Shown one piece after another: positions 7,157 to 18,761 of a stretch of 64,000 bases of DNA (the first letter of the stretch is position 1; every line of letters begins with the position of its first letter). The stretch spans positions 496,001-560,000 of the forward strand of contig NZ_JACHNE010000001.1 of the NCBI RefSeq assembly GCF_014205255.1, read 5' to 3'. Source of the DNA: Streptomyces caelestis. Its GTDB lineage: Bacteria; Actinomycetota; Actinomycetes; Streptomycetales; Streptomycetaceae. The notes beneath the pieces are model-generated. The model was not told where the DNA came from and ran no database searches. It saw only the letters and a list, made by a program, of their open reading frames with translations. The position numbers were made by a program, and so were the translations under genes.

Positions 7157-10100
7157 ATGCTCGTATCACGTCAGTTTCCGCTGTCTGCCTATCAGCGTGA
7201 CATATGGGCTGCCGAATTTGCCGTTTCCTCCCCCGACCCGCAGTTCAACGTCGTCCTGCAGGAACGTCTTACCGGGCAGGTGGACACGGCGGCGCTCACC
7301 GCATCCCTGGACCATGTCCTGCGGCACACCGACGCCTTCGCGCTGCGCTTCGACGACCACGACGGAGTGCCCCACCAGTGGTTCGCCGCAGAGGAGTCCG
7401 GCCCCTGGGCCATGTACGTGGACCACTCCGGCGCGGCCGACCCCGCCGCGGCCTGCGCGGAGTGGCAGGAACGCTCCTTCAACACGCCGTTCAGGTTGCG
7501 CCGTTCGCGTCTGTTCACGGCGGCGGTGCTCCGCGAGAGCGCCACGGTCGTGCATCTGCACCTCAACGCCCACCATTTGCTCGCCGACGCCTACGCGCTG
7601 AACGAGATCAGCCGCCGCGTCTGGGCCGAGTACGCCCGCCGTACCGGCGCCGAGTCCGCCGCCGTTGCCGTCGAGACCGACACCGCCGCCAGCTCGGTCA
7701 CCACGCTCCTGGAGGCCGCGGCTGCCTACGAAGGCTCGCCTGCCCAGGAGCGGGACCGCGCCCACCACCGTGAGGCCCTGGCCGGGGTCGAGCCCGCCCT
7801 GTTCACCGCCGCCCCGGCCCCCGCCGACGGCGTCCGCCGCCGCGTTCGGCACAGCTTCACCGTCGAGGCCGACCTGGTGCGCCGGATCCGCCAGGGCGGC
7901 AGCTCCCCCTTCGCCTTCCTCACTGCTGCCTTCGCCGCCTACCTCGCCCGGATCCACCGCAGCGACGAGGCCGTGGTTGGCGTGCCCTTCCTCAACCGGC
8001 GCGGAGCGGCGGAGCTGGCGGCGGTCGGCCAGGTCGCCAACAGCCTGCCGGTCCGGGTCCCGGTGGCCGCCGACGCCACCCTGCACCAGCTCGCCGCCCA
8101 GGTCCGCACCACCACCGACGCCCTGCGCCCGCACGAGCGCCTCGCTCTCGGCGACCTGCTGCGCGAGCTGCCCGCCGACCCGGCCGGAAACCGCCGGCTG
8201 TTCGACGTCACCGTTTCCTACCTGCGCTTCCCCCGCCCCGCCGCGCTGCCCGGTCTCGCGCGGGAGATCACTGTCAAGGCGCCCGTGCACGCTCAGGACG
8301 CCCTGTCCGTGATGGTCCACGCCTTCGAGGACGATGCCGACATCCGCGTCGACCTCGACGGCTCCCTCGACATCTTCGACGAGGACTTCCCCCTCTCCTC
8401 GGTGGCCGGGCACCTCCTCTCCCTCGTCCGGGCCGGAGCCGAGCGCTCCGAGCGGGCCGCCGTCACGCTGCCCCTCCTCGACCAGGCCGAGTACAAGAAC
8501 CTCACCCAGGCGTGGCAGGGCGAGGACGTCCCGTACGCCGACGGGCGGACCGTCCACGGGCTCATCGCCGAACAGGCCGCCCGTGCCCCCGGCCGGATCG
8601 CCGTCGCCGCCACCGCAGGAGCCGGGCCGCTCAGCTACGCCGAGCTCGACGCCCGCGCCAACCAGGTGGCCCGCGCCCTCGCCGCGCGCGGCGTGGGGAT
8701 CGGCGACCGGGTGGCCGTCCTCATGGACCGCTCACCGCTCCTGATCGTCGCCCTGCTCGGCGTCCTCAAGGCTGGCGGCGCGTACGTCCCCGTGGACCCC
8801 GGCTACCCGGCCGAACGGATCCGGCTTCTCCTGGAGGACAGCCGCGCGGCCGTGGTCCTCACCAGCGGTGACACGGCCCCGACCGGTCCCGAGGCGCCCG
8901 CGGGCACCGGAGCCGAGGCGCCCGCCGCCACCGTGCCCGTGCTGCCCGTGGAGACCCTGCTTACCGGGCCCGATGATCCCTTCGACTCCCCGGCGGGTCC
9001 CCACGACCTCGCGTACGTCATCTACACCTCCGGCTCCACTGGCCGCCCCAAGGGCGTCATGGTCGAGCACCACTCGGTGATCAACCGGCTGGCCTGGATG
9101 CAGAAGCGCTACCCGGTTGGCGCCGAGGACGTCGTGCTCCAGAAGACGCCCATCTCCTTCGACGTCTCCGTCTGGGAGCTGTTCTGGTGGGCCATCGAGG
9201 GCGCCGGTCTCGCCTTACTGCCCGTGGGCGGCCAGAAAGACCCCCGGCAGATCCTGGACACCATCGCCGAACAACAGGTCACCACCCTGCACTTCGTGCC
9301 CTCTATGCTCGGCCCCTTCCTTGACCTCCTGGAGGTCTCCCCCGAGCTGTGCGCGCGGGCCGACTCCCTGCGGACCGTGTTCTGCAGCGGCGAGGCCCTG
9401 CCGCCCGCCCGCGTCGAGCAGTTCTACCGCGTCTTCGACGGCCCCGGCGCCCCGCTCCTGGTCAACCTCTACGGGCCCACCGAGGCCACCGTCGACGTGT
9501 CGTACCACGACTGTGTCGCCGAACCCAACAAGCCCGTACGCCGGGTTCCGATCGGCCGGCCCGTCGACAACACGCGGCTGTACGTCCTCGACGCGTACGG
9601 CGGTCTCCAGCCGTCCGGTGTCCCCGGCGAACTGTGCATCGGCGGCGTCCAGGTGGCCCGCGGCTATCTGGACCGGCCCGAGCTGACCGCCGAGAAGTTC
9701 GTGGAGGACCCCTTCACGCCTGGCGGCAGGCTCTACCGCACTGGCGACCTGGCACGCTGGCTGGCCGACGGCACCCTGGAGTACCTCGGCCGGATCGACG
9801 GCCAGGTCAAGATCCGCGGCAACCGGGTGGAGCTCGGTGAGGTGCAGAACCGGCTCGCCTCCCTGCCCGGCGTGCGCGACGCCCTGGTGGTCGACCACAC
9901 CACCCCCGCCCGGGGCACCGTCCTCGCGGCTTACTATGTCGCGGACACCGCCCTTTCCCCCACCGCCCTGCGCACGGAACTCGCCACTCAGATACCGGAG
10001 TTCATGGTTCCGGCGCACTTCATACGGATCGAGCGGATCCCGCTCACGCCCAACGGCAAGGCCGACCGCCGCGCCCTGCCCGCCCCCACCGCCGGCGGCG

Positions 10101-13100
10101 CGTCCGGCCCCGCGGGCGAGCCGCCGAGGAGTCCGGTCGAGGCGGAGCTCGTACGGATCTGGTCGGAGGTCCTGGAGGTCGAGCACATCGGTGTCCACGA
10201 CGACTACTACGCCCTCGGCGGCGATTCGATCACCGTACTGCGCATCCACGCCCTCGCCGAGAAGGCCGGCATACGGTTCTCCGTGACCGACCTGATGCGG
10301 TACTCGACCGTCGCCGGGCTCGCCGCGCACGCCACCACCACCGACGCCACCACCGGGCCCCACTCGCAGGAGGCGCCGCTGGAGCCGTTCGCGCTGGTCT
10401 CGCAGGTGGACCGGGCCCGGCTCGAAGGCCGCGCCGACGCCCACCCGCTCACCCGTCTCCAGCTCGGCCTGCTCTACCACAGCCGGGCCGAAGAGAACTC
10501 GGCCGTCTACCACGACGTCTTCCAGTACTCCCTGGTCCTGCCCTGGGACGAGGACCGCTTCCGGGACGCCTTCGACGTGCTCGTCGCCCGCCACCCCGTC
10601 CTGCGGTCCTCGTTCGACCTCGGCACCTTCTCCGAGCCGCTCCAGATCATCGACCGCGAGGCGCCCGACGCCCTGGACGTCGCCGACCTCCGCGGCCGTC
10701 CCGAGGACGAGGCCCGCGCCGAGATCCTGGCTCATGTCGAGGAACGCCGGCACCACCGCTACGTGTTCGAGCGGGCGCCGCTCTACTTCCTGCGGGCGCA
10801 CGTCCTGGAGGAGAGCGTGGAACTGGTTCTCAGCTTCCACCACGCCATCCTCGACGGCGGCAGCGTGGCCACCCTGCTCACCGAATTGCTCCAGGACTAC
10901 CTGCACAGCCTCGGCCACCCGGTGGACGCGGTCGACACCGCCGGCCCGTTGCCGTCCGCAGCGCACCACGTGGTGGCCGAGCGCCGCGCCCTGGACTCCG
11001 CCGACACCCACCGCTTCTGGCAGGAGTACCTGGCCGAGGCCCCGCTGCTCTCGCTGGAGGCGTTCCGTCCGCACGAGGCGCCGGGCCACGACGGCCAGAT
11101 CACCAAGGTGGTCGACCTCGACCGGGAGCTCGGCGAGGCCGCCCGGGCGCTCGCCGCCGAGCGGTCCCTGCCGGTGAAGTCGGTTCTCTTCGCCGCGCAC
11201 GTCCTGACCCTGCGGCTCTTCTCCGGCACCGAGGACGTCACCACCGGCCTGGTCACCCACGGCCGCCCGGAGCTGGCCGGCGCCGAACGCACCACCGGCC
11301 TCTTCCTCAACACCATGCCGGTCCGCCTCGACACCTCGGCCGCCCGCGACTGGGCGGAGGTGGCTGCGGAGGCATTCCGCCAGGAGCAGCTCACCCACCC
11401 GCACCGGCGCTACCCGCTGAGCGCGATCCAGGAGGACCGGGGCTCCACCGTCCTGGAGACCGCGTTCAACTACATCCACTTCCGGCAGCTCGCCGGGGTC
11501 CTCGCCCTGCCCGGTGTCCGGCTCCGGGAGTTTGTCACCTGGGAGGAGACCAACTTCCAGCTGCTGGTCAATGCCATGACCGACCCGGTGGACCGCTCGG
11601 TGCGGCTGCGGATGGACTTCCACGGGCAGACCTTCACCGAGGCCCAGGCCACCCTGTACGCGGAGGCGTTCACCGCGATCCTGGAGCGGATCGTCTCCCA
11701 ACCGGACGAGACCCCCGACCTGTCCTTCCTCGCCCCGGCCCCGGCGGGCACCGACACGCGCACGACCCCGACGGCCACCGCCACGGCGGCCGCCCCGCCG
11801 GACGTCGTGCGCGCCCTGGCCGAGCAGACCGCCCGTACCCCCGAGGCCGTCGCCCTCGCCTTCGGTGAGCGGGAGTGGACGTACGCCGAACTGGACCGCG
11901 TCTCCGCCCGGGTGGCCCGCACCCTGCTCGGCCTCGGCGCCCGGCCCGGCGCCCGCGTCGGCATCGCCATGGACCGCTCCCCCGAGACCGTCGCCGTCAT
12001 CACCGGCGTCCTGCGGGCCGGAGCCGCCGCCGTGCCGCTCGACGTGAGCTACCCGGCGGAGCGGCTGACCTCGATGGTCGAGCAGGCCGAACCGCTCCGG
12101 GTGATCGCCCACCGACAGCACGCCGCCGTCTTCCAGGGGATCGCCCCCGTCCTGCCGGTCGAGGTGATTCTCGACGCGCCCCGCGCGGGCGCCGACGAGG
12201 ACGGACCGGAGCTGCCCGCGATCGACCCGGCCGGTACCGCGTACATCCTCTTCACCTCCGGCTCCACCGGCGCCCCTAAGGGCGTCGCCATGCCGCACCG
12301 CTCCCTGGCCCAGCTGGTGGCCTGGCAGAACAGCATCCCGAGCGGGGTCGTGGGCGGCCGGACCGCCCAGTTCGCCCCGCTCAGCTTCGATGTCTCCTTT
12401 CAGGAGATCTTCTCCACGCTGTGCGGCGGCGGCACGCTGGTGGTGCTGACCGAGGAGCAGCGCCGTGACATGCCGCAGCTGCTGCGGCTCCTCGACCGCG
12501 AGCGGGTCGAGCGGATCTGCCTGCCGTACGTGGCCCTCCAGCAGTTCGCCGAGGCCGCCGACGCGCTGGGCCTGGTGCCGCGCGCGCTCAAGGCCCTGCT
12601 CTCCTCCGGCGAGCAGCTGCGGGTGACGGACGAGATCCGCCGGCTGTGCGCCGCGCTGCCGGGCGTGGTCCTGGAGAACCAGTACGGCCCCACCGAGTCG
12701 CACGTGGTGACGGCGTACGCGATGACGGGCGACCCGGCCGGCTTCCCGGCCCTGCCGCCGATCGGCACCCCGATCACCGGCTCACGGGTGTACGTGCTCG
12801 ACTCTGCGCTGCGGCCCGTCCCGCCCGGCACCAAGGGCGAGCTGTACCTGGCCGGAACGTGTCTGGCCGACGGCTACCTCGGCCGGCCGGAGCTGACAGA
12901 GGAACGCTTCCTCCCCGACCCGTTCGTCCCCGCTGGTGCTACCGGCTCCCCGGCCGCCCGCATGTACCGCACCGGCGACCTGGGCATCGTGCTCCCCGAC
13001 GGCGCGATCGTCTGCCTGGGCCGGGCCGACTCGCAGGTCAAGGTGCGCGGCTACCGGGTGGAGCCGGCCGAGGTGGAGCTGGCCATCACCCGCTTCGCCG

Positions 13101-14458
13101 CCGGGCACCCCGGGCTCGCGGAGGCCGCCGTGGTCGCTCGCCGCCGCGAGGGCGGCGACTCCTTCCTCGCCGCGTTTCTGGTGGGCGAGGAGGACCGGGT
13201 GGACGAGAAACTGCTGCGCAAGCAGCTGCGCACGGTCCTGCCCGAGTACCTGATGCCCTCCCACTTCGAGTGGATCGACGCGCTGCCGCTGACCCCAAGC
13301 GGTAAGCGGGACGACGGAGCGCTGCGCCGTCGACCGCTGACCACGGCCGGCCCGGTGGAGGGCGGCGGCGCCGAGCCGCGCGACGCGTACGAGTGCACCC
13401 TCACCGAGATCCTCGCCGAGCTGCTCCAGCTGCCGTCCGTCGGCATCCACGACAACCTCTTTGCCCTGGGCGGCACCTCGCTCACGGCGATGCGGCTCGT
13501 CGTCCTGATCGAGCAGCGGTTCGGCATCAACGTGCCGCTGTCGGAGTTCGTGTCGGCGCCGACCGCGGCCGAGCTCGCGGTCCGGCTGCGCGACGGCGGG
13601 GCCCGTACCGCCTTCGATCCGCTGGTCCCCATCCGGACCGGCGGCGACCGGCGGCCGGTCTTCTTCGTCCACCCGATGGGCGGCAACGTCCTCTGCTACG
13701 TGCGCTTCGCCTCGTACCTCCACGAGGACCAGCCGTTCTACGCCCTCCAGGCGGCCGGCGCCGATCCGGGCACCGAGCCCCTGCGCAGCGTCGAGGAGAT
13801 CGCCGCGAGCTACATCGAGGCGATCCGGCGGGTCCAGCCGTCCGGGCCATACGTGATCGGCGGCTGGTCGTTCGGCGGCTTCGTGGCCTTCGAGATGGCC
13901 CGCCAACTGCGGGCCGCAGGCGAGGACATCGCCCGGCTGGTGCTTCTGGACACCACCGCCCTCAACCCGGGCCGCCGGCTCAACACCGGCGACGAGGCCC
14001 TGCTCGGCTGGTTCTTCTGGGAGCTGCTGTGGCTGCGGCGCGGCGGCGACTCGCCGCTGGAGCTGATCCCGGCCGAACTGACCACGCTGGACGAGAAGTT
14101 CGACTTCATCGCCCGACTCGCCATCGACGAGGGCGTGCTCCCGGCGGGCAGCACCGGCGCCGTGGTGCGGCGGCTGTTCCACGTGTACGAGGCCAACTGG
14201 AAGGCGGCGTTCGCCTACCGGCCGGACCCGGTCGACCAGGACATGATCCTCATCCACGCCTCGGAGCCGCTGCCCGAGGTCCTGAACTCCATGCACACCG
14301 CCATCGAGTCGATGCACCGCGACCCGTCCAACGGCTGGCGCGAGCGCACCACCGGCGACCTGGCCGTCGTGGACGTGCCCGGCGACCACCTGACCCTCAT
14401 GGAGGAGCCCCACGTGGCCACCACCGTCCGGGTCGTCAGCGATCTCATCGAGCAGTGA
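7157..14458 (+). CDS. Bimodular NRPS, C-A(Ser)-T-C-A(Pro-like)-T-TE
   Basis: A 2433-residue peptide synthetase. The ATG at 7157 follows GAAGGAAG and is preferred to one at 7130. Domains: C1 about 5-440 (HHLLADA, last Gly replaced), A1 460-960, T1 995-1060 (GGDSI), C2 1090-1530 (HHAILDGG, intact), A2 1550-2055, T2 2080-2145 (GGTSL), thioesterase 2155-2433 (GWSFGG). The A1 pocket residues, read by alignment to GrsA, are D-V-W-H-F-S-L-V-D, the EntF-type serine code. The A2 pocket reads D-V-Q-C-L-S-Q-V-V, closest to proline codes (DVQ...VV). With a condensation domain at the very start, a fatty acyl group is probably placed on serine, then joined to proline. Pyrrolizixenamide PxaA, legonmycin LgnB and brabantamide BraB have this architecture. 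Confidence 0.93.
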   Translation: MLVSRQFPLSAYQRDIWAAEFAVSSPDPQFNVVLQERLTGQVDTAALTASLDHVLRHTDAFALRFDDHDGVPHQWFAAEESGPWAMYVDHSGAADPAAACAEWQERSFNTPFRLRRSRLFTAAVLRESATVVHLHLNAHHLLADAYALNEISRRVWAEYARRTGAESAAVAVETDTAASSVTTLLEAAAAYEGSPAQERDRAHHREALAGVEPALFTAAPAPADGVRRRVRHSFTVEADLVRRIRQGGSSPFAFLTAAFAAYLARIHRSDEAVVGVPFLNRRGAAELAAVGQVANSLPVRVPVAADATLHQLAAQVRTTTDALRPHERLALGDLLRELPADPAGNRRLFDVTVSYLRFPRPAALPGLAREITVKAPVHAQDALSVMVHAFEDDADIRVDLDGSLDIFDEDFPLSSVAGHLLSLVRAGAERSERAAVTLPLLDQAEYKNLTQAWQGEDVPYADGRTVHGLIAEQAARAPGRIAVAATAGAGPLSYAELDARANQVARALAARGVGIGDRVAVLMDRSPLLIVALLGVLKAGGAYVPVDPGYPAERIRLLLEDSRAAVVLTSGDTAPTGPEAPAGTGAEAPAATVPVLPVETLLTGPDDPFDSPAGPHDLAYVIYTSGSTGRPKGVMVEHHSVINRLAWMQKRYPVGAEDVVLQKTPISFDVSVWELFWWAIEGAGLALLPVGGQKDPRQILDTIAEQQVTTLHFVPSMLGPFLDLLEVSPELCARADSLRTVFCSGEALPPARVEQFYRVFDGPGAPLLVNLYGPTEATVDVSYHDCVAEPNKPVRRVPIGRPVDNTRLYVLDAYGGLQPSGVPGELCIGGVQVARGYLDRPELTAEKFVEDPFTPGGRLYRTGDLARWLADGTLEYLGRIDGQVKIRGNRVELGEVQNRLASLPGVRDALVVDHTTPARGTVLAAYYVADTALSPTALRTELATQIPEFMVPAHFIRIERIPLTPNGKADRRALPAPTAGGASGPAGEPPRSPVEAELVRIWSEVLEVEHIGVHDDYYALGGDSITVLRIHALAEKAGIRFSVTDLMRYSTVAGLAAHATTTDATTGPHSQEAPLEPFALVSQVDRARLEGRADAHPLTRLQLGLLYHSRAEENSAVYHDVFQYSLVLPWDEDRFRDAFDVLVARHPVLRSSFDLGTFSEPLQIIDREAPDALDVADLRGRPEDEARAEILAHVEERRHHRYVFERAPLYFLRAHVLEESVELVLSFHHAILDGGSVATLLTELLQDYLHSLGHPVDAVDTAGPLPSAAHHVVAERRALDSADTHRFWQEYLAEAPLLSLEAFRPHEAPGHDGQITKVVDLDRELGEAARALAAERSLPVKSVLFAAHVLTLRLFSGTEDVTTGLVTHGRPELAGAERTTGLFLNTMPVRLDTSAARDWAEVAAEAFRQEQLTHPHRRYPLSAIQEDRGSTVLETAFNYIHFRQLAGVLALPGVRLREFVTWEETNFQLLVNAMTDPVDRSVRLRMDFHGQTFTEAQATLYAEAFTAILERIVSQPDETPDLSFLAPAPAGTDTRTTPTATATAAAPPDVVRALAEQTARTPEAVALAFGEREWTYAELDRVSARVARTLLGLGARPGARVGIAMDRSPETVAVITGVLRAGAAAVPLDVSYPAERLTSMVEQAEPLRVIAHRQHAAVFQGIAPVLPVEVILDAPRAGADEDGPELPAIDPAGTAYILFTSGSTGAPKGVAMPHRSLAQLVAWQNSIPSGVVGGRTAQFAPLSFDVSFQEIFSTLCGGGTLVVLTEEQRRDMPQLLRLLDRERVERICLPYVALQQFAEAADALGLVPRALKALLSSGEQLRVTDEIRRLCAALPGVVLENQYGPTESHVVTAYAMTGDPAGFPALPPIGTPITGSRVYVLDSALRPVPPGTKGELYLAGTCLADGYLGRPELTEERFLPDPFVPAGATGSPAARMYRTGDLGIVLPDGAIVCLGRADSQVKVRGYRVEPAEVELAITRFAAGHPGLAEAAVVARRREGGDSFLAAFLVGEEDRVDEKLLRKQLRTVLPEYLMPSHFEWIDALPLTPSGKRDDGALRRRPLTTAGPVEGGGAEPRDAYECTLTEILAELLQLPSVGIHDNLFALGGTSLTAMRLVVLIEQRFGINVPLSEFVSAPTAAELAVRLRDGGARTAFDPLVPIRTGGDRRPVFFVHPMGGNVLCYVRFASYLHEDQPFYALQAAGADPGTEPLRSVEEIAASYIEAIRRVQPSGPYVIGGWSFGGFVAFEMARQLRAAGEDIARLVLLDTTALNPGRRLNTGDEALLGWFFWELLWLRRGGDSPLELIPAELTTLDEKFDFIARLAIDEGVLPAGSTGAVVRRLFHVYEANWKAAFAYRPDPVDQDMILIHASEPLPEVLNSMHTAIESMHRDPSNGWRERTTGDLAVVDVPGDHLTLMEEPHVATTVRVVSDLIEQ

Positions 14459-14469
14459 GGACGACGAGG

Positions 14470-15678
14470 ATGAGCACGGAGAAGAACGGCCGCCGGCCCA
14501 AGGCCCTGGTCATAGGGGCGGGCATCGGCGGGCTCACGGCCGCCATCGCCCTGCGCGAGGCCGGCCTGGACGTGGAGATCCACGAGCGGGCGGGCGTACT
14601 GCGCGCGGCCGGTTCGGGCCTGTCGGTCATGAGCAACGCGGTCGGCGCCCTGGAGTCCCTCGGTGTCGGCATCGACCTGGAGTCCCGGGGCACCGCCCTG
14701 GAGTCGTACCACGTCAGGACTGCCCGGGGGCGGCTGATCCGGGAGTTCCCCTTCCCCGAGATCATCGGACGGCTCGGCGTGCCGAGCGTCCTGATCACCC
14801 GGTCGGACCTTCAGCAGGCCCTCCTGGAGGCCGCCGAGGGCATCCCCCTCACCCTCGGCTCCGCTGCCTCCGGCTTCGAGACCGAGCCCACGGGCGGAGT
14901 CCGGGTGACCTTCGAGGATGGCCGGGTGGAGCGCGGGGACCTGCTTATCGGCGCGGACGGCTTCCACTCGGTGGTCCGCCGGCAGCTGGCCGGCCCGGAG
15001 CCCTCGCAGGACAGCGGCTACGTCTGCTGGCTGGCGGTCGTACCGTACTCGCACCCCCGGTTCGCGCCCGGCTCGGTCATCCACTACTGGGGCAGCGGCC
15101 GCCGGTTCGGCCTGGTCGACATGGGCGGTGGGCGGCTCTACTGGTGGGGCACGAAGAACATGCCCGCCGAGCGCTCGCACGACTGGAAGGGCACCAAGGA
15201 GGAGATCCTCCGCACCTACGCCGGCTGGGCCGACGAGGTCGTGCACGCCATCGAGGTCACCCCGGAGGAGTCCGTGATCGCGGTGCCCTCCCGGGACCGG
15301 CCCTTCCTGGAGCGCTGGGGCAGCGGCCCAGTTACCCTGCTCGGCGACGCCGCCCACCCGATGCTCACCAGCCTCGGCCAGGGCTCGGGCATGGCGATCG
15401 AGGACGCCGTCGTCCTCGGCCGGGCCCTGCGCGGAGCCGAGGACCTGCCGCGCGCGCTGCGCCGGTACGAGGACGAGCGTCGCGAGCGGACCCGCGCCCT
15501 AGTCGCCGCCTCGCGCGGCATCAGCGACTTCGAGCAGTCCGAGGGCCTGCGCCGGCCGATCCGGGACGCGTATTTCCGCTTCATGCCACGCGCCAGGCTG
15601 GTGCGCACCCTGGAGGACTCGCTGACCTTCACCCCGCCGTCGTTCCGGACGGCCCCGGCCACGGGAGTCGCCGCGTGA
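14470..15678 (+). CDS. FAD-dependent monooxygenase of the NRPS cluster
   Basis: A 402-residue class A flavoprotein hydroxylase 11 bases after the NRPS. FAD motifs are all present: GAGIGGLTAA near residue 17, GADGFHS (DG motif) in the middle, and LGDAAHPMLTSLGQG (GD motif) near residue 295. NRPSs that make acyl-Ser-Pro are paired with such an enzyme: PxaB and LgnC perform Baeyer-Villiger oxidation and ring contraction of a bicyclic Ser-Pro lactam to a pyrrolizidine, and BraC makes a cyclic carbamate. The same role is the best guess here, by gene order and family. Its stop overlaps the next gene start (GTGA), implying translational coupling. Confidence 0.88.
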   Translation: MSTEKNGRRPKALVIGAGIGGLTAAIALREAGLDVEIHERAGVLRAAGSGLSVMSNAVGALESLGVGIDLESRGTALESYHVRTARGRLIREFPFPEIIGRLGVPSVLITRSDLQQALLEAAEGIPLTLGSAASGFETEPTGGVRVTFEDGRVERGDLLIGADGFHSVVRRQLAGPEPSQDSGYVCWLAVVPYSHPRFAPGSVIHYWGSGRRFGLVDMGGGRLYWWGTKNMPAERSHDWKGTKEEILRTYAGWADEVVHAIEVTPEESVIAVPSRDRPFLERWGSGPVTLLGDAAHPMLTSLGQGSGMAIEDAVVLGRALRGAEDLPRALRRYEDERRERTRALVAASRGISDFEQSEGLRRPIRDAYFRFMPRARLVRTLEDSLTFTPPSFRTAPATGVAA

Positions 15679-16568
15679 GCGCCGCCGACGTGATCAGCGG
15701 GCGCGGGGGACTCGCCGCGCGCGGGAAGTCGGTCCTGGTCACCGGCGCCTCCTCCGGCCTCGGCCGGGTCTGCGCCGAGCGCCTCGCCGCGTCCGGCTTC
15801 CGCGTCTTCGCCGCCGTACGCAAGGAGGCGGACGGCGCAGCGCTCGCCTCGGCCGTCGAGGCGGGCCGTATCGTCCCGGTCCGCCTCGACGTCACCGAGG
15901 ACAAGACGATCGCCGCCGCGGCCGAGGAGATCGCGGAGACGGTGGGCGACGCGGGGCTGTGGGGGCTGGTGAACAACGCCGGCATCTGCGTCTCGGCCCC
16001 GCTGGAGTGCGTCTCGCCCGCCCAGCTCCGGCGCCAGCTCGACACCAACGTGGTCGGCCAGCTCGCCGTCACCCAGGCCCTACTGCCGCTGCTCCGGCGC
16101 AGCCGGGGCCGGGTGGTGAACGTGACCTCCGGGCTCGGCAGCGTGGCCATCCCTTTCCTCGGCGCCTACGCTTCGGCGCAGTTCGCCAAGGAGGCGCTGA
16201 CCGACGTCCTGCGACGGGAGCTGCGCCCGCTGGGGGTGGACGTGAGCGTGGTGCAGCCGGGGGCGATCATGACGCCGATCTGGGGGAAGGTATCCGAGGT
16301 GGCCCGGGACGCCATGGACGGCGTGCCGGAGCACATCGCGGAGCTGTACCGGATCCCGTTCGGCCGCTTTCTCGCGGCGAACGAACAGCAGGCGCGCGAG
16401 AGCCGGACCACCCCGGAGGACTTCGCCCGCACTGTCGGGCAGGTCCTCACCGCCCGCCGTCCCCGGACCCGCTACCGGGTCGGCCAGGACGCCCGCCGGG
16501 TGAGCGTGCTGGCCCGGGTCCTGCCGGACAGCGCCCTGGACCGGTACTTGCGCCCGATCACCGAGTGA
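15675..16568 (+). CDS. Short-chain dehydrogenase/reductase lacking the active-site lysine
   Basis: A 297-residue SDR starting with GTG that overlaps the monooxygenase stop. The nucleotide motif TGASSGLG (about 24-31), NNAG and the catalytic Ser (NVTSGLGS) are present. At the YxxxK position the protein reads YASAQFAKEA: the tyrosine is there but the lysine is glutamine, with a lysine three residues later. It sits in the NRPS operon and probably acts on the bicyclic intermediate. The K-to-Q change suggests altered chemistry, a shifted lysine, or a non-redox role. The C-terminal 60 residues (RRPRTRYRVGQDARRVS) are as in the fatty-acid/retinol-type SDRs. Confidence 0.85.
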   Translation: MSAADVISGRGGLAARGKSVLVTGASSGLGRVCAERLAASGFRVFAAVRKEADGAALASAVEAGRIVPVRLDVTEDKTIAAAAEEIAETVGDAGLWGLVNNAGICVSAPLECVSPAQLRRQLDTNVVGQLAVTQALLPLLRRSRGRVVNVTSGLGSVAIPFLGAYASAQFAKEALTDVLRRELRPLGVDVSVVQPGAIMTPIWGKVSEVARDAMDGVPEHIAELYRIPFGRFLAANEQQARESRTTPEDFARTVGQVLTARRPRTRYRVGQDARRVSVLARVLPDSALDRYLRPITE

Positions 16569-17015
16569 GAGGGAGGCGCCGGTGTGCCGAACGCGCCGGT
16601 GGGACACGTGGACCGATGGGCCGAACGCGCCGGTGGCCCCATGTCCCGGCGCGCGAATGGGCCGGTGAACCGGTCGGCCGCTTGACCGGGAAACCGGTGG
16701 ACCGCGGCCCACCGGCCGTGTGAAACCGGCCACTGCGAGCCCGCTCCCCCGCCCGAACGGACGGCGGATTCACGCCACCAAGGTGATCCGAGACCGGCGG
16801 CGGACGGAGAGTCACCCCCTGCTCTCCGCCCGCCGCCCCAGGATGTCCAACCCCGGACGACCTTGATTTCGAAGGGCTTCACCTTGTTTCGCCGCTACTC
16901 CGTGCGCGCCGCCGTCCCCAGTCGACGGCGCCCGGGGTGACGGATATCGCACTGCGTCGTCACTGTCCGAGTTTCCTGTGGCTCCGACGATCCTCGCACG
17001 ACAAGGATGAGAATC
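16569..17015. other. Intergenic region with short GC repeats
   Basis: Gene-free stretch between the SDR and the PaaN-like gene. The 17-bp sequence GCCGAACGCGCCGGTGG occurs at 16586-16602 and 16620-16636, followed by degenerate copies of GCCGGTG/ACCGGT up to about 16735. The more AT-rich part at 16855-16990 is the probable promoter of the following three genes; no -10/-35 pair can be assigned with confidence. Confidence 0.5.
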
Positions 17016-18761
17016 ATGGCTCGAACCCTGCAGTCCGCATCCGCCGTCCCCACCGACTGCGGCGTGCTGACGCGTCTCGTCACCCGTCACCGCCCCCTTC
17101 TGGAGCGGGCACAGGCTGTCCTCCGCACGCGGGAACACTGGTCGCCGTACCCGGAGGACCCGAGAGCCTACGGCCATGAGGCCGAAGCCGCCGGCGAGGC
17201 CGCCTTCCGAGCGCTCCTGGGCCGCCCCTTCGAACTGGGGCAGCCGGGCCAAGACGGCACAGTCGGACCGGCACCGGCCGACGGCGGCGAGCGTTCCCCG
17301 TACGGCTTCGAACTTGGCATCTCCTACCCGCACACGGACCCCGACATGCTGCTGCCCGCGATGGCGGCCGCGCTGCCCGCCTGGCGGGACGCCGGCCCCG
17401 AGGTCCGGGCGGCGGTCTGTGCGGAGATCCTCCACCGGATCAACGCCCGCAGCGTGGAGTTCGCGCTGGCCGCCGAGCACACCAGCGGCCACAACCCCGT
17501 GATGGCCTTCCACGCGGGGGCCGTGCACGCCCAGGACCGGGGCCTGGAGGCCATCGCCATGGCCCTGGCCGAGCAGACCCGGCTGCCCGCCCGAGCCCGC
17601 TGGCGCAAGCCGCAGGGCGACCACGTCGTCGACATCGGCAAGACGTTCACGCCCGTACCGCTCGGGATCTCCCTGGTGGTCGCCAACAGCGTCTTCCCCA
17701 CGTGGAACAGCTACCCCGGCCTGTTCGCCTCGCTGGCCACCGGCAACCCGGTCCTCGTCAAACCCCATCCGGCCGCCGTCCTGCCGCTCGCGCTCACCGT
17801 CCGGATCGCCCGCGAGACGCTCGCCGATGCCGGTTTCTCCTCCGACCTGGTGTGCCTCGCCGTCGAACGGCCCGGCGAGGAGGCGGCCCGCACCCTGGCC
17901 GTTCGCCCCGAGATCCGCCTCGTCGACTACTCCGGCACCACCGCGTTCGGCACGTGGCTGGTCGAACACGCCCGCCAGGCCCGCGTCTTCACCGCCGGGT
18001 CCGCCGTCAACACCCTGGTCGTACACTCCACCGGCGACTACCGGGACATGCTCGCCAACCTCGCCTTCTCCGTCTCCCTCTACAGCGGCCAGCTCTGCAC
18101 CAGCCCGCAGAACCTCCTGATCCCCCGCGCCGGCATCCCCACCGACGAGGGCCACAAGAGCTTCGAGCAGGTCGTCGCCGACCTCGGCGAGGCCCTCGGT
18201 ACCCTCCTCTCCGACGACAACGGGGCCGCCGCCGTGCTCGGCGCGCTCCTCAGCCCCGCCGTCCGCGAGCGAGTGGACCTCGCCCAAGCCGGAAAGCTCG
18301 GCCAAGTCGCCGTACCCTCCCGCGCCGTCCACCACCCCGACCACCCCGAGGCCGACATCCGCACGCCGGTGGTCGTCGCACTCGACGCCGCCCGCGAGGC
18401 CGACCGGGCCACCCTGCTCACCGAATGGCTCGGCCCCATCTGCTTCGCCGTCGCCGTGGACTCGGTGGACGAGGCGCTCGCGCTGCTCGCCCGCACCACC
18501 CGGGAGTGCGGGGCCCTCTCCGCCGGCCTGTACTCCACCGACCACGACGTGGAGCGGGCCATGGCGGCGGTCTGCGCCGACGTGGGCGTGATGCTCTCGG
18601 TCAACCTGATGGGCGACTGGTACATCTCCCAGTCAGCCGTCTACTCCGACCTGCACGCCACCGGCCTCAACCCCGCCGGCAACGCGGTCTACTGCGACAC
18701 CGCCTTCGTGGCCGGACGGTTCCGGACAGTGGGAGTACGCCGGTACGGCGGTGCGGTGTGA
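17016..18761 (+). CDS. PaaN-like aldehyde dehydrogenase with missing catalytic glutamate
   Basis: A 581-residue protein of the aldehyde dehydrogenase superfamily, closest in layout to PaaN of phenylacetate breakdown (N-terminal 130-residue extension, then the ALDH fold). The nucleophile is present in YSGQLCTSPQN. At the place where ALDHs have the general-base Glu (PaaN: TEKAGVN, others: ELGG) it reads TAGSAVN, so that Glu is Ala. It could be an acyl-transferring or non-hydrolytic variant, or a binding protein. There is no other phenylacetate gene nearby; it stands within the NRPS cluster, so a tailoring or precursor role is more likely. ATG at 17016 is chosen over 17007 because AAGG at 17003-17006 abuts the latter. 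Confidence 0.85.
   Translation: MARTLQSASAVPTDCGVLTRLVTRHRPLLERAQAVLRTREHWSPYPEDPRAYGHEAEAAGEAAFRALLGRPFELGQPGQDGTVGPAPADGGERSPYGFELGISYPHTDPDMLLPAMAAALPAWRDAGPEVRAAVCAEILHRINARSVEFALAAEHTSGHNPVMAFHAGAVHAQDRGLEAIAMALAEQTRLPARARWRKPQGDHVVDIGKTFTPVPLGISLVVANSVFPTWNSYPGLFASLATGNPVLVKPHPAAVLPLALTVRIARETLADAGFSSDLVCLAVERPGEEAARTLAVRPEIRLVDYSGTTAFGTWLVEHARQARVFTAGSAVNTLVVHSTGDYRDMLANLAFSVSLYSGQLCTSPQNLLIPRAGIPTDEGHKSFEQVVADLGEALGTLLSDDNGAAAVLGALLSPAVRERVDLAQAGKLGQVAVPSRAVHHPDHPEADIRTPVVVALDAAREADRATLLTEWLGPICFAVAVDSVDEALALLARTTRECGALSAGLYSTDHDVERAMAAVCADVGVMLSVNLMGDWYISQSAVYSDLHATGLNPAGNAVYCDTAFVAGRFRTVGVRRYGGAV

Noticed and set aside
9215..12703. Very long minus-strand open frame inside the NRPS
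   Set aside because: High GC leaves the antisense frame open; the NRPS domains on the plus strand are unambiguous.
16586..16735. Short GC repeats as a CRISPR array
   Set aside because: Only two 17-bp copies with no regular spacers of constant length; ordinary intergenic simple repeats.
17016..18761. Phenylacetate catabolic operon
   Set aside because: No paaABCDE, paaK, paaG or paaZ nearby; the PaaN-like gene stands alone in the NRPS cluster and lacks the usual Glu.
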